From positions 1 through 11,331 of the forward strand of contig JBFHIJ010000071.1 in NCBI GenBank assembly GCA_041596515.1: DNA of 11,331 bases. Reading direction: 5' to 3'. Below the pieces are notes generated by a model, which worked only from the letters and a program-made list of their open reading frames with translations, was not told the origin of the DNA and searched no databases. Both the position numbers and the translations under genes were made by a program. Each line of letters opens with the position of its first letter. Positions within the stretch are counted from its first letter, which is position 1. The DNA comes from JBFHIJ01 sp041596515 (GTDB taxonomy: Bacteria; Bacteroidota; Ignavibacteria; Kapaibacteriales; UBA2268). Below, in pieces: positions 1 through 6,344 of the stretch.

Positions 1-106
1 ATAAAAAAAATAAAAATATATATAAATAATGACTATGCGTAAACAAAATAATTGCATAAATATATCTAAATATTATACACTATCTGGATTAGTATGCAAA
101 AAGAAA

Positions 107-135
107 TTGCTAAATATTTCTTATCATTATATTTG
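107..135 (+). promoter_or_regulatory. Putative Bacteroidota-type promoter of lpxH-dnaX
   Basis: The octamer TATATTTG at 128-135 matches exactly the -7 element TAnnTTTG known for the Bacteroidota primary sigma factor. A TTG at 107-109 lies 18 bases upstream, within the TTG-N17-23-TAnnTTTG arrangement described for Flavobacterium. The -7 element ends about 60 bases before the preferred lpxH start at 197. The surrounding 1-166 stretch is extremely AT-rich, so a chance match is possible. No gene or other feature was seen in 1-166. Confidence 0.45.
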
Positions 136-196
136 AACATTTCATCGTCTTAAGTTAAATTGCAATGTGGATAAATGTTATTTTGGTATAAGCTAT

Positions 197-931
197 ATGA
201 TATATTTTGTTTCCGATGTGCATCTTGGGCATGACGATCGTGCTTCCGATTTGCAAAGAGAAAAGCTCTTTATTGAGTTCTTAGATAAAATCAAAGATGA
301 TTGCGAAGTGCTCTATTTAGTAGGAGATATCTTTGATTATTGGTTTGAATTTAAAACGGTTATACCTAAAATATATGTCCGTAGTCTGGCAGCCCTTGCT
401 GATTTTGCAGAATCAGGTATAAAGATAGAATATCTTATGGGTAATCATGACTTCGGTCATCTTGCTTTTTTCAAAGAAGAACTTGGAATTGAAATAATAA
501 AATCTGATATAACAAGAGAGCACGCCGGCAAGCGCTTCTATATTTCACACGGAGACGGGAAAGCTTACCATGATAGAGGCTACCTGATACTCAGATCAAT
601 ACTAAGAAATAGATTTGCACTTTGGTTATATGGATGGATTCATCCTGATATCGGCATAAATCTTGCTCTTAATAGTTCCAGAAAAAGCCGGAAATATACT
701 AAAAAGAAAGATTATGGAAAGTCTGATGGAATGAGAGACTTTGCACGAAACAAAATTGATAATGAAAATATCGATTATGTAGTAATGGGCCATCGCCATA
801 TCGCAGAGATAACTCCCTTTGGGAAAGGTAAATATGTGAATTTGGGTGAGTGGCTCAAAAATCCAACTTTTGGTAGATTTGACGGAAAAGATATGTATAT
901 TGAAAAAGTTTATGACTTCTTGAGCAAATAA
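197..931 (+). CDS. lpxH: UDP-2,3-diacylglucosamine diphosphatase (LpxH)
   Basis: A calcineurin-like metallophosphoesterase that hydrolyses UDP-2,3-diacylglucosamine to lipid X and UMP, a step of lipid A synthesis at the cytoplasmic face of the inner membrane. The protein is 244 residues from the ATG at 197, close to the E. coli LpxH length of 240. The metal-binding motifs are all present in order: DVH (D7, H9), GDIFDYW (D44, D47), GNHD (N83, H84, D85), SHGD (H118, D120) and GHRH (H199, H201). An in-frame GTG at 167 would add ten residues before MIYFVSDVHLGH. The ATG at 197 is preferred because LpxH proteins begin almost directly with the first beta-strand carrying DxH. Neither start has a clear Shine-Dalgarno, which is normal in Bacteroidota-like genomes. 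The stop is two bases before dnaX, so the two genes are probably co-transcribed. Related MPPE phosphoesterases are the alternative, but the GDIFDYWFE wording favours LpxH. Confidence 0.88.
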   Translation: MIYFVSDVHLGHDDRASDLQREKLFIEFLDKIKDDCEVLYLVGDIFDYWFEFKTVIPKIYVRSLAALADFAESGIKIEYLMGNHDFGHLAFFKEELGIEIIKSDITREHAGKRFYISHGDGKAYHDRGYLILRSILRNRFALWLYGWIHPDIGINLALNSSRKSRKYTKKKDYGKSDGMRDFARNKIDNENIDYVVMGHRHIAEITPFGKGKYVNLGEWLKNPTFGRFDGKDMYIEKVYDFLSK

Positions 932-933
932 AT

Positions 934-2757
934 ATGAGTGAGCAAATTCAAGCAAAAGATTTTGTTGTTACTGCCAGAAAGTGGCGCCCTCAGTCTTTTT
1001 CGGACGTTGTGGGGCAGCAGCATATATCAAATACTTTAAAAAATGCAATAAAAAATAATAGAGTGCACCACGCATATCTGTTTTGCGGTCCGCGTGGGGT
1101 CGGAAAAACTACTACTGCGCGTATTCTTTCGCGTGCAGTAAATTGCTTAAACCCGGTTGATAATGAACCCTGCAACGAATGCGAAAACTGCATCAATATT
1201 CTAAACGGTCAGTCTATGGACGTTATAGAGATTGATGGAGCTTCAAATAATAGTGTGGATGACATAAGAAAACTTAGAGAAAATGCAAAATATGCACCGT
1301 CGGGCAGTAAGTATAAAATGTATATCATCGATGAGGTGCACATGCTTTCGACTTCTGCGTTTAATGCACTGCTAAAAACGCTCGAAGAGCCACCGCCTCA
1401 CTTGATCTTTGTTTTTGCAACTACTGAGGCACATAAGGTGCCGGCGACAATCATTAGTCGTTGCCAAAAATTTGACTTCCGAAGGATGGAAATAGATTCG
1501 ATAGTAAATAGATTGAAGTTTATTGCAGATAGCGAAGGCATTTCTGTAGATGATGAATCTCTGATAACGGTAGCCAAGAAGGGTGATGGCTCTATGCGAG
1601 ACAGTCAAAGTATATTTGACCAGGTCGTTGCATTTTGTGGTAAAGATATTCGCTATAAAGATATGGCTGACGCTTTGAACCTGATAGATGAAGATTTCTA
1701 TTTCAGGATAAGCAACTCTATGTTAAAACATGATTTGGCGGATATGTTTGATATCGCTAATGGCGTAGTTAATAGAGGTTATGACCTAAAAGAAGCTCTG
1801 CATGGCCTAATAGATTTCTTCAGAAATATCCTTACTATTAAGGTAACCGGAGAAACCAAACTCATTGAAACTTCTGAAGCCTATCTGCAACAATATAGAG
1901 AAACTGCAGATAGCTATACAAAAGAGGATTTGATTAGGTATATCAATTTTGTTACTCAGGCAGAATTAAATTTAAGGTTTGCTCCCCAGCCAAAAATAAA
2001 ATTTGAAATGACTTTAGTCCAATTAGCTTCGATGGATTCTGTTACCCAAATTAGTACTCTTATTGCAGAACTGCAAGACTTGAGAGCTAAGATGGCTTCA
2101 GGAAATATTCCTAATATAGCAGAAGACGAAAAAAAAAAATCTGATATAGCATCTGAAACTCACGAAGCTCAGTACTCGGCTCCTCTAGTAAAAAAGGAAG
2201 TCGCTGCAAAGCAATCAGTTAGCAGTACGCAATCCATAAATGATAATTCTAAATCAACATTAGAATCTAATTGGGATGCTTTTTTAGAAACAAAGTGCTT
2301 ATCAGAACTGGCTATTGCAAAACAGTGTAAAGCTAAGTTCTTTGATGGAGAAGTATTGCTATTTGCTACTCAAACTTTTCAAAGATCTATATTAGGTTCA
2401 AAGAAAGAAGAACTAAGCAAAGTGGCAAGCGAATATTTCGGCAAACAGGTTAAAATACTACCTGGTGAAGAGGAAAAATTAGAAAAAAAGACAATAGCTG
2501 ACCTTGTTTCAGCTCTGCCAACTAAAGCGGAGCTTAAGGAAGAAATTACTTCATTTCTTTCTGAATCAAAAGAGCCGTCAAACGACAGAGATGAGTTTGC
2601 CGCTGCACTTAAGAGACAAGAAGAGTCAGCACAATTTGAAGATAGTCCCAAAAAACATGAAAATGTTACAGTAATTACAAGTAAAGAAGATCTTGCCAAC
2701 TTACACCCTGTGGAAAGAACTATCATAGAGGAATTCGGTGCAAGAGAAGTACGGTAA
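934..2757 (+). CDS. dnaX: DNA polymerase III subunit gamma/tau
   Basis: ATPase subunit of the replicative clamp loader; it loads the beta clamp and, as tau, bridges polymerase and helicase. In the 607-residue protein the AAA+ core covers about 1-230, with Walker A GPRGVGKT (52-59), zinc-module cysteines C71, C80, C83 and C86, Walker B IIDEVH (131-136), sensor-1 region FATTE (161-165) and an SRC box (175-177). Clamp-loader domain III follows to about 370. A low-complexity charged linker covers about 385-445, then a conserved tau C-terminal part beginning near SNWDAF. The ending HPVERTIIEEFGAREVR resembles DnaX tails in Bacteroidota/Chlorobi relatives. The start lies two bases after the lpxH stop with no obvious Shine-Dalgarno, suggesting translational coupling. 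An 11-A run at 2129-2139 (E399-K402) may produce a shorter gamma form by slippage; it is listed separately. Confidence 0.97.
   Translation: MSEQIQAKDFVVTARKWRPQSFSDVVGQQHISNTLKNAIKNNRVHHAYLFCGPRGVGKTTTARILSRAVNCLNPVDNEPCNECENCINILNGQSMDVIEIDGASNNSVDDIRKLRENAKYAPSGSKYKMYIIDEVHMLSTSAFNALLKTLEEPPPHLIFVFATTEAHKVPATIISRCQKFDFRRMEIDSIVNRLKFIADSEGISVDDESLITVAKKGDGSMRDSQSIFDQVVAFCGKDIRYKDMADALNLIDEDFYFRISNSMLKHDLADMFDIANGVVNRGYDLKEALHGLIDFFRNILTIKVTGETKLIETSEAYLQQYRETADSYTKEDLIRYINFVTQAELNLRFAPQPKIKFEMTLVQLASMDSVTQISTLIAELQDLRAKMASGNIPNIAEDEKKKSDIASETHEAQYSAPLVKKEVAAKQSVSSTQSINDNSKSTLESNWDAFLETKCLSELAIAKQCKAKFFDGEVLLFATQTFQRSILGSKKEELSKVASEYFGKQVKILPGEEEKLEKKTIADLVSALPTKAELKEEITSFLSESKEPSNDRDEFAAALKRQEESAQFEDSPKKHENVTVITSKEDLANLHPVERTIIEEFGAREVR
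2129..2149 (+). promoter_or_regulatory. Candidate slippage/frameshift site producing a gamma form of DnaX
   Basis: Eleven consecutive A residues (2129-2139) encode the end of E399 and K400-K402. In the -1 frame the next codons are ATC and TGA (stop at 2142-2144). In the +1 frame they are AAT, CTG, ATA and TAG (stop at 2147-2149). Any one-base slip by RNA polymerase or the ribosome therefore ends translation at once, giving a product of about 403-405 residues that keeps the AAA+ core and domain III but lacks the tau region. This is the arrangement known from E. coli (-1 ribosomal frameshift) and Thermus thermophilus (transcriptional slippage on a poly-A tract). That it operates here is inference. 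I saw no convincing stimulatory hairpin or upstream Shine-Dalgarno, which would favour transcriptional slippage. Confidence 0.6.
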
Positions 2758-2777
2758 GATTTATTTATCCTGGATAG

Positions 2778-2942
2778 GTCATTAGATGTCATAAAAATTG
2801 CAGTAATTGACCGTAAAATCAAGGAGCACGCATACTTCCTTTGTAAGAAAATATTACGTAATTGCCTATTGAACAAGGGGTTCCAACCCCTTGCCATACA
2901 ATGAATTTGAGCTTTTTTATCTGTTAAAATGACATTTTTGGA
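2778..2942 (+). repeat. Intergenic repeat element, copy A (about 165 bp, MITE-like or structured)
   Basis: This segment aligns with copy B at 9561-9726 in the same orientation. Over the first 126 bases (2778-2903 against 9561-9686) I count about 110 identities without a gap. After a diverged 23-24 base stretch, similarity resumes at AAATGACATTTTT. The short inverted ends GTCATT (2778-2783) and AATGAC (2928-2933) resemble terminal inverted repeats. Inside is a strong hairpin, CAAGGGG-TTCCAA-CCCCTTG (2874-2893). No coding frame of interest is seen. It starts about 20 bases after the dnaX stop and precedes the terminator, so it would be transcribed as the dnaX 3' untranslated region. It could be a non-autonomous mobile element, a REP/ERIC-like repeat, or a conserved RNA. 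Confidence 0.75.
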
Positions 2943-2961
2943 TTTGTAATTTCTATGCGAC

Positions 2962-3006
2962 GCACTATACTTTGTAACATATTTACAAAAGAGTATAGTG
3001 CTTTTT
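2962..3006 (+). terminator. Rho-independent terminator of lpxH-dnaX
   Basis: The arms GCACTATACT (2962-2971) and AGTATAGTGC (2992-3001) pair perfectly over 10 bp. An inner TTGTAA/TTACAA pairing extends the stem. The hairpin is followed by five T residues (3002-3006) on the plus strand. There is no T-tract on the minus-strand side, so it acts on plus-strand transcripts, about 205 bases after the dnaX stop. Confidence 0.8.
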
Positions 3007-3025
3007 GCATCCTACAGATTACTTG

Positions 3026-3060
3026 TGTTATTCGGTAACAAATAGGAAGTAATCCTATTT
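3026..3060 (-). terminator. Tandem stem-loops downstream of the OmpA-family gene, possible weak terminator
   Basis: Two adjoining hairpins are visible: TGTTA-TTCGG-TAACA (3026-3040) and AAATAGGA-AGTAA-TCCTATTT (3040-3060, a perfect 8-bp stem). They lie 40 bases beyond the stop of the minus-strand OmpA-family gene. The T-run after the stem on that strand is only three bases, so termination strength is doubtful. Confidence 0.35.
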
Positions 3061-3100
3061 GACGAATTTGATTGTAATTCATATTACGATAGTTGTTGTA

Positions 3101-5128
3101 CTATTTGCTTAAAAGTCTAAATGATACTCTTCTGTTTTTTTGATTCCTTCCTTTTATATCTGAGATAGGCATAGTTTTACCATAAGCTGTGATGCTTAAT
3201 CTTTTTGCTTCGATTCCACTTTCTATCAGAAAGTCCATAACTGCCTGAGCTCTTTGTAGCGAGAGCTCCATATTATAGTCAAAAGAGCCTTGCTCGTCTG
3301 TGTGCCCTTCAATCATTATGCTGTAACTTGTCTCTTGCTTTAGGAATTTGGAAAATCTCTGCAACGCAGGCATTGATTCCGGTTTAAGTGTTGCCATGTC
3401 ATAATCAAAATAGATATTATCTATTTTGACTGCTTTTTGCTGTTTAACAGCCGAACGGATGGACTGCATATCAATGTCATGATGAAAACTTTCTTCTTTA
3501 CCTTTGCTTAAGTCAAAATCTGTAGAATAAGGAACATATCCTAGCTTTTCTATATAAATACCGTAATATTTACCCAACGGAAGAGCTAACATATACGCAC
3601 CATTTTCAGAGCTGCTAATAATTTCACCTAAAAATTTTCCTGTACTTAAGTCTTCGTACTTAATAATAGTTGAAATAGGATTTCCGGTCTCTACATCTCT
3701 AACATTGCCGTATACAGTAACAAGTGGATTTGCTGCTGCAAAATTAGGTAGATTAAGTTTATAAATATCCCACCCCCCTTGACCTCCGAGTAATTGATCA
3801 GCAGCAAAGTAAGCGGTTTTGCCATCAGTTGATACTTTGTAGCCCCAGTCATCTCTGCTTGTATTTATGTATCTGCCTAAATTCACAGGTTCGGTCCAAT
3901 CTGTCCATGAGCTATCATAGAGCCTATGGCTTACAAATACATCCAAGCCTCCTAACCCATAATGACCATCAGAGCTAAAATATAAAGTCCTGCCATCCGG
4001 GTGTAAATATGGAGTTCGCTCAGCAAAAGGAGTATTAATGACATCGCCAAGATTTATAGGGTCGGTCCACTTATTGTTTTGTTTAAGGCAAATATATATA
4101 TCTGTATTGCCCATAAAATTTCCATGATAATGTGAGTTCATTGCATGAAACTCACCTATGCCTCCTGGTCGGTCAGAGCAGAATAGAAGAGATTGGCCGT
4201 CAGCTGTGATATTGGCAGACTCATCAGTATATTCTGTATTGATTGGGTAAGGCAGGTGCTTTAGATAAAACTGCCCGGAAGTATCTGCTATAAATGTATA
4301 AATGTCATATTGCCCAAATGTACCGGCAAAGGTTCCCGAGAGTGTTAAACCCGACCCATCAAACAATACGTTATCTATTGTTTCGCTATTTTTTCCATTA
4401 ACTCCGCCACCAAGTCGCATAGCTTCATTAAAGCCATTTGAATCAATATCACAAAACCAAATATCAGATCCACCCTCTGTGCCGGCTCTGTTAGAAGAAA
4501 AGAAAAGGCGTTTGCCGTCAGGAGTAGGGTTAGGATCCCATTCGTTAGCGGGCGTGTTTAGAGGTGAGCCAAATGAATTAGAAAGTATCTCTTCTTCCTC
4601 TCTTTCAAGCAAGTCTATTATTTTATCAAACCGTTGCTCCATTTTAGGAAATAGCTCCTTATACCCCCTATAAACAATGGCTGCAGAATCGAAGTATGCA
4701 ATATCAGTATAATAACCTGCGATTTTCTGAACAGCCACAAAAGCCTCTTCGCTGGGAGCATTTTTAAGAACAATGTTGTGATATTCAGGAAAATAAATGC
4801 GAGGTACTTTTTGGCTAATGGCTTGATTTAAACATACGTTTAAAAGTTTGCCAAAGCTTTTTTCTCTATTGGGAAACAATCCCTGATACATATCATAAAC
4901 ACGAAAGGCAACAGCGTAGCGCTTGCCAAAAAGATGTATTTGACCAAAGTGATTCACCAATTCAAAAGCAGAATCCGCCGGAGCATATTTTTTAATATAT
5001 GTATCCCATAGTGGATATGAGTTAGTGTCGAGCTGCATTTTCTTAAGTTCTTTGAGAGATTGAGCTTCAAGATTGGTAATGCTAAACACTAAGAATAATA
5101 ATAGGCTTATTAGAATATATTTTATCAT
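3101..5128 (-). CDS. OmpA-family protein with TPR-like, PD40 propeller and CRD domains (PorE-like architecture)
   Basis: Predicted exported protein that probably tethers the outer membrane or an envelope complex to peptidoglycan. It has 675 residues, in order: signal peptide 1-23 (hydrophobic core, cleavage near LEA|QS, no lipobox cysteine); helical TPR-like region about 35-180; PD40/WD40-like blades at about 197-226, 252-280, 302-347, 369-400 and 425-457, each with a DG-x-LxFSS or similar turn followed by G-x-D-I/V-Y/W/F; carboxypeptidase-regulatory-like beta domain about 470-540; and OmpA-C domain about 569-672. The last includes FDYDMATLKPES, GHTDEQG (D611) and LSLQRAQAV (R626), where D611 and R626 fit the diaminopimelate-binding pair of OmpA domains. 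The domain order and length closely match PorE (PG1058) of the Porphyromonas gingivalis type IX secretion system, which is a lipoprotein. No porP/sprF or other T9SS gene is in the window, so the role is an inference; generic OmpA/PD40 proteins share the layout. Confidence 0.85.
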   Translation of the reverse strand: MIKYILISLLLFLVFSITNLEAQSLKELKKMQLDTNSYPLWDTYIKKYAPADSAFELVNHFGQIHLFGKRYAVAFRVYDMYQGLFPNREKSFGKLLNVCLNQAISQKVPRIYFPEYHNIVLKNAPSEEAFVAVQKIAGYYTDIAYFDSAAIVYRGYKELFPKMEQRFDKIIDLLEREEEEILSNSFGSPLNTPANEWDPNPTPDGKRLFFSSNRAGTEGGSDIWFCDIDSNGFNEAMRLGGGVNGKNSETIDNVLFDGSGLTLSGTFAGTFGQYDIYTFIADTSGQFYLKHLPYPINTEYTDESANITADGQSLLFCSDRPGGIGEFHAMNSHYHGNFMGNTDIYICLKQNNKWTDPINLGDVINTPFAERTPYLHPDGRTLYFSSDGHYGLGGLDVFVSHRLYDSSWTDWTEPVNLGRYINTSRDDWGYKVSTDGKTAYFAADQLLGGQGGWDIYKLNLPNFAAANPLVTVYGNVRDVETGNPISTIIKYEDLSTGKFLGEIISSSENGAYMLALPLGKYYGIYIEKLGYVPYSTDFDLSKGKEESFHHDIDMQSIRSAVKQQKAVKIDNIYFDYDMATLKPESMPALQRFSKFLKQETSYSIMIEGHTDEQGSFDYNMELSLQRAQAVMDFLIESGIEAKRLSITAYGKTMPISDIKGRNQKNRRVSFRLLSK

Positions 5129-5541
5129 TTCAATTTACATTTTATGTCTGACAATCTCTCTAATTTAGCTTATATCAGAGAATAGTACAAGATAAAGACC
5201 AAAATAGTTTAGCAGAAATTATCTAAATGACTAATGCTGGTAGAACTGGATAGTATGTCTCCCAAAATTCCAACATTTATACTTCGAGCTACACTGTTCT
5301 TTTTGTACTAATCTTAAATATTATCCAAATATTTAGTAAAGCATGACTATGCGACACTTGAAGACAATTTAAAAAGATGAGCAAGGTACAGATACTAAAT
5401 GTTTGGCTTGCTGCACATTATCATGCCATTAGATTATAGAGGAAAAAAATCTACAGATATATAAAAAAGTATAATAAATATTTGTATAAATAGATACAAT
5501 ATAACTATGTTGTAATACTGTTGTTTTAATAAGGGGGAAAT
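5129..5541. other. 413-bp divergent intergenic region
   Basis: It separates the minus-strand OmpA-family gene from the plus-strand DUF4919 gene, so both promoters must lie here. The sequence is AT-rich with no convincing ORF or RNA gene. A 21-base AT palindrome, TAAATATT-ATCCA-AATATTTA (5315-5335), could be an operator or a weak hairpin. AATATTTG at 5477-5484 differs by one base from the -7 consensus TAnnTTTG and lies 57 bases before the DUF4919 start, but no upstream TTG at proper spacing was found. No exact TAnnTTTG was found on the minus strand for the OmpA-family gene. Confidence 0.5.
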
Positions 5542-6246
5542 ATGCCTAAGATTTTATTTTTATTAGTTCTAAGCTTCTTTGTCTTTTCGTCTTGCTCTTC
5601 TGTCAAAGATCAACATAGGAAAGATTACACTTTGGATAAGTCTGTGGAAGAAGGTGGTGATAAGTTTATCACAAGGGCAGTTACAAAAGATGAGTATAAG
5701 GCGCTCTTTGAACGATTTGAAGCTAATGATACCACTTTAACTTTATCTGACTATAACGCTCTCTATTACGGCCAGTCAGATCAAGAAGGTTTTGTAGGAT
5801 ATGGAGCTAGCACAGCAATTCAACAAAAGCTAATTCGCGAGATTCTTACAGATAAAAACCCAAGCAAAGAAGACTGGTTAAAGGCTTATGAAGTGGGTAA
5901 AAACGTAGCCGATATGGCACCTTTCGATATAGAGAATAAGTATTTCTGCTATATATCGAGCAAAAATGCAGGTAAGATTGATGAAAGTAAAAAATGGTTC
6001 TATAAATTTAATAAATTGGTAGATGGAATTCTTCGCTCTGGAGACGGATTGACTGCTAAAACAGCATTTAAGGTAATGTGCGTAAGAGACGAATACGTTC
6101 TTCTAAATATATTGGGGCTAAAATTTACTTCGCAAGCATTAGTTTTTGAAGAAGACACCCCTTTTGACATAATGTCAGTAGAAACAAATGATCATGGTGT
6201 AGAGAAAGTGTATTTTGATATCAGTAGCTTTTTTGGCAAATTTTAA
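5542..6246 (+). CDS. DUF4919 domain-containing putative lipoprotein
   Basis: 234-residue protein of unknown function. The N-terminus is a short signal peptide ending in VFSSC, with C18 as the probable lipidated cysteine. F at -3 departs slightly from the classic lipobox but is tolerated in Bacteroidota. The mature part has features I associate with DUF4919: a D-T-T-L-T-L-S-D-Y-N-A-L-Y-Y-G-Q segment (about 63-78), and a C-terminal half with GDGLTAKTAFKV, EYVLLNILGLK and GVEKVYFDIS. The start is supported by the purine-rich AAGGGGG at 5531-5537, five bases before the ATG, the clearest ribosome-binding site in the window. It is transcribed alone, divergent from the OmpA-family gene and convergent with the restriction-modification gene. 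Cell-envelope location is inferred from the signal; no enzymatic motif is visible. Confidence 0.75.
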   Translation: MPKILFLLVLSFFVFSSCSSVKDQHRKDYTLDKSVEEGGDKFITRAVTKDEYKALFERFEANDTTLTLSDYNALYYGQSDQEGFVGYGASTAIQQKLIREILTDKNPSKEDWLKAYEVGKNVADMAPFDIENKYFCYISSKNAGKIDESKKWFYKFNKLVDGILRSGDGLTAKTAFKVMCVRDEYVLLNILGLKFTSQALVFEEDTPFDIMSVETNDHGVEKVYFDISSFFGKF

Positions 6247-6305
6247 AAAAAATAAGGCTTGATTCAACTTTTGCCACAGCACCAAAAATCTACTTTGGCG
6301 GGGTG

Positions 6306-6338
6306 AAAAAACCAAACCCGCCAGGAATCGACGGGTTT
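6306..6338 (-). terminator. Rho-independent terminator of the restriction-modification gene
   Basis: On the minus strand, AAACCCG (6338-6332) pairs with CGGGTTT (6320-6314), followed by GG and then six T (6311-6306). It begins 6 bases after the stop codon. CCCG at 6317-6320 can alternatively pair upstream, TGGCGGG (6296-6302) with CCCGCCA (6317-6323), making a second, mutually exclusive hairpin. Confidence 0.7.
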
Positions 6339-6344
6339 AAGATA

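Noticed and set aside
29..39. 11-mer ATGACTATGCG repeated at 5343-5353
   Set aside because: In an AT-rich 11 kb window many 11-mers recur by chance; the flanks do not match and no structure is associated.
167..196. GTG start at 167 for lpxH adding ten residues
   Set aside because: The extension does not belong to the phosphoesterase fold, which starts at the strand carrying DVH; the ATG at 197 fits the family better, though the GTG cannot be fully excluded.
2379..2897. 172-codon minus-strand open frame over the end of dnaX and into repeat copy A
   Set aside because: It is antisense to well-supported dnaX coding sequence, shows no recognisable domain, and its N-terminus is just translation of the repeat hairpin.
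2778..2942. CRISPR array or integron attC interpretation of the repeat elements
   Set aside because: Only two widely spaced copies, no regular spacers, no core-site sequences, and no cas or integrase gene in the window.
4302..4673. 123-codon plus-strand open frame inside the OmpA-family gene
   Set aside because: Antisense shadow of PD40-coding sequence; serine/proline-rich, low-complexity composition and no start context.
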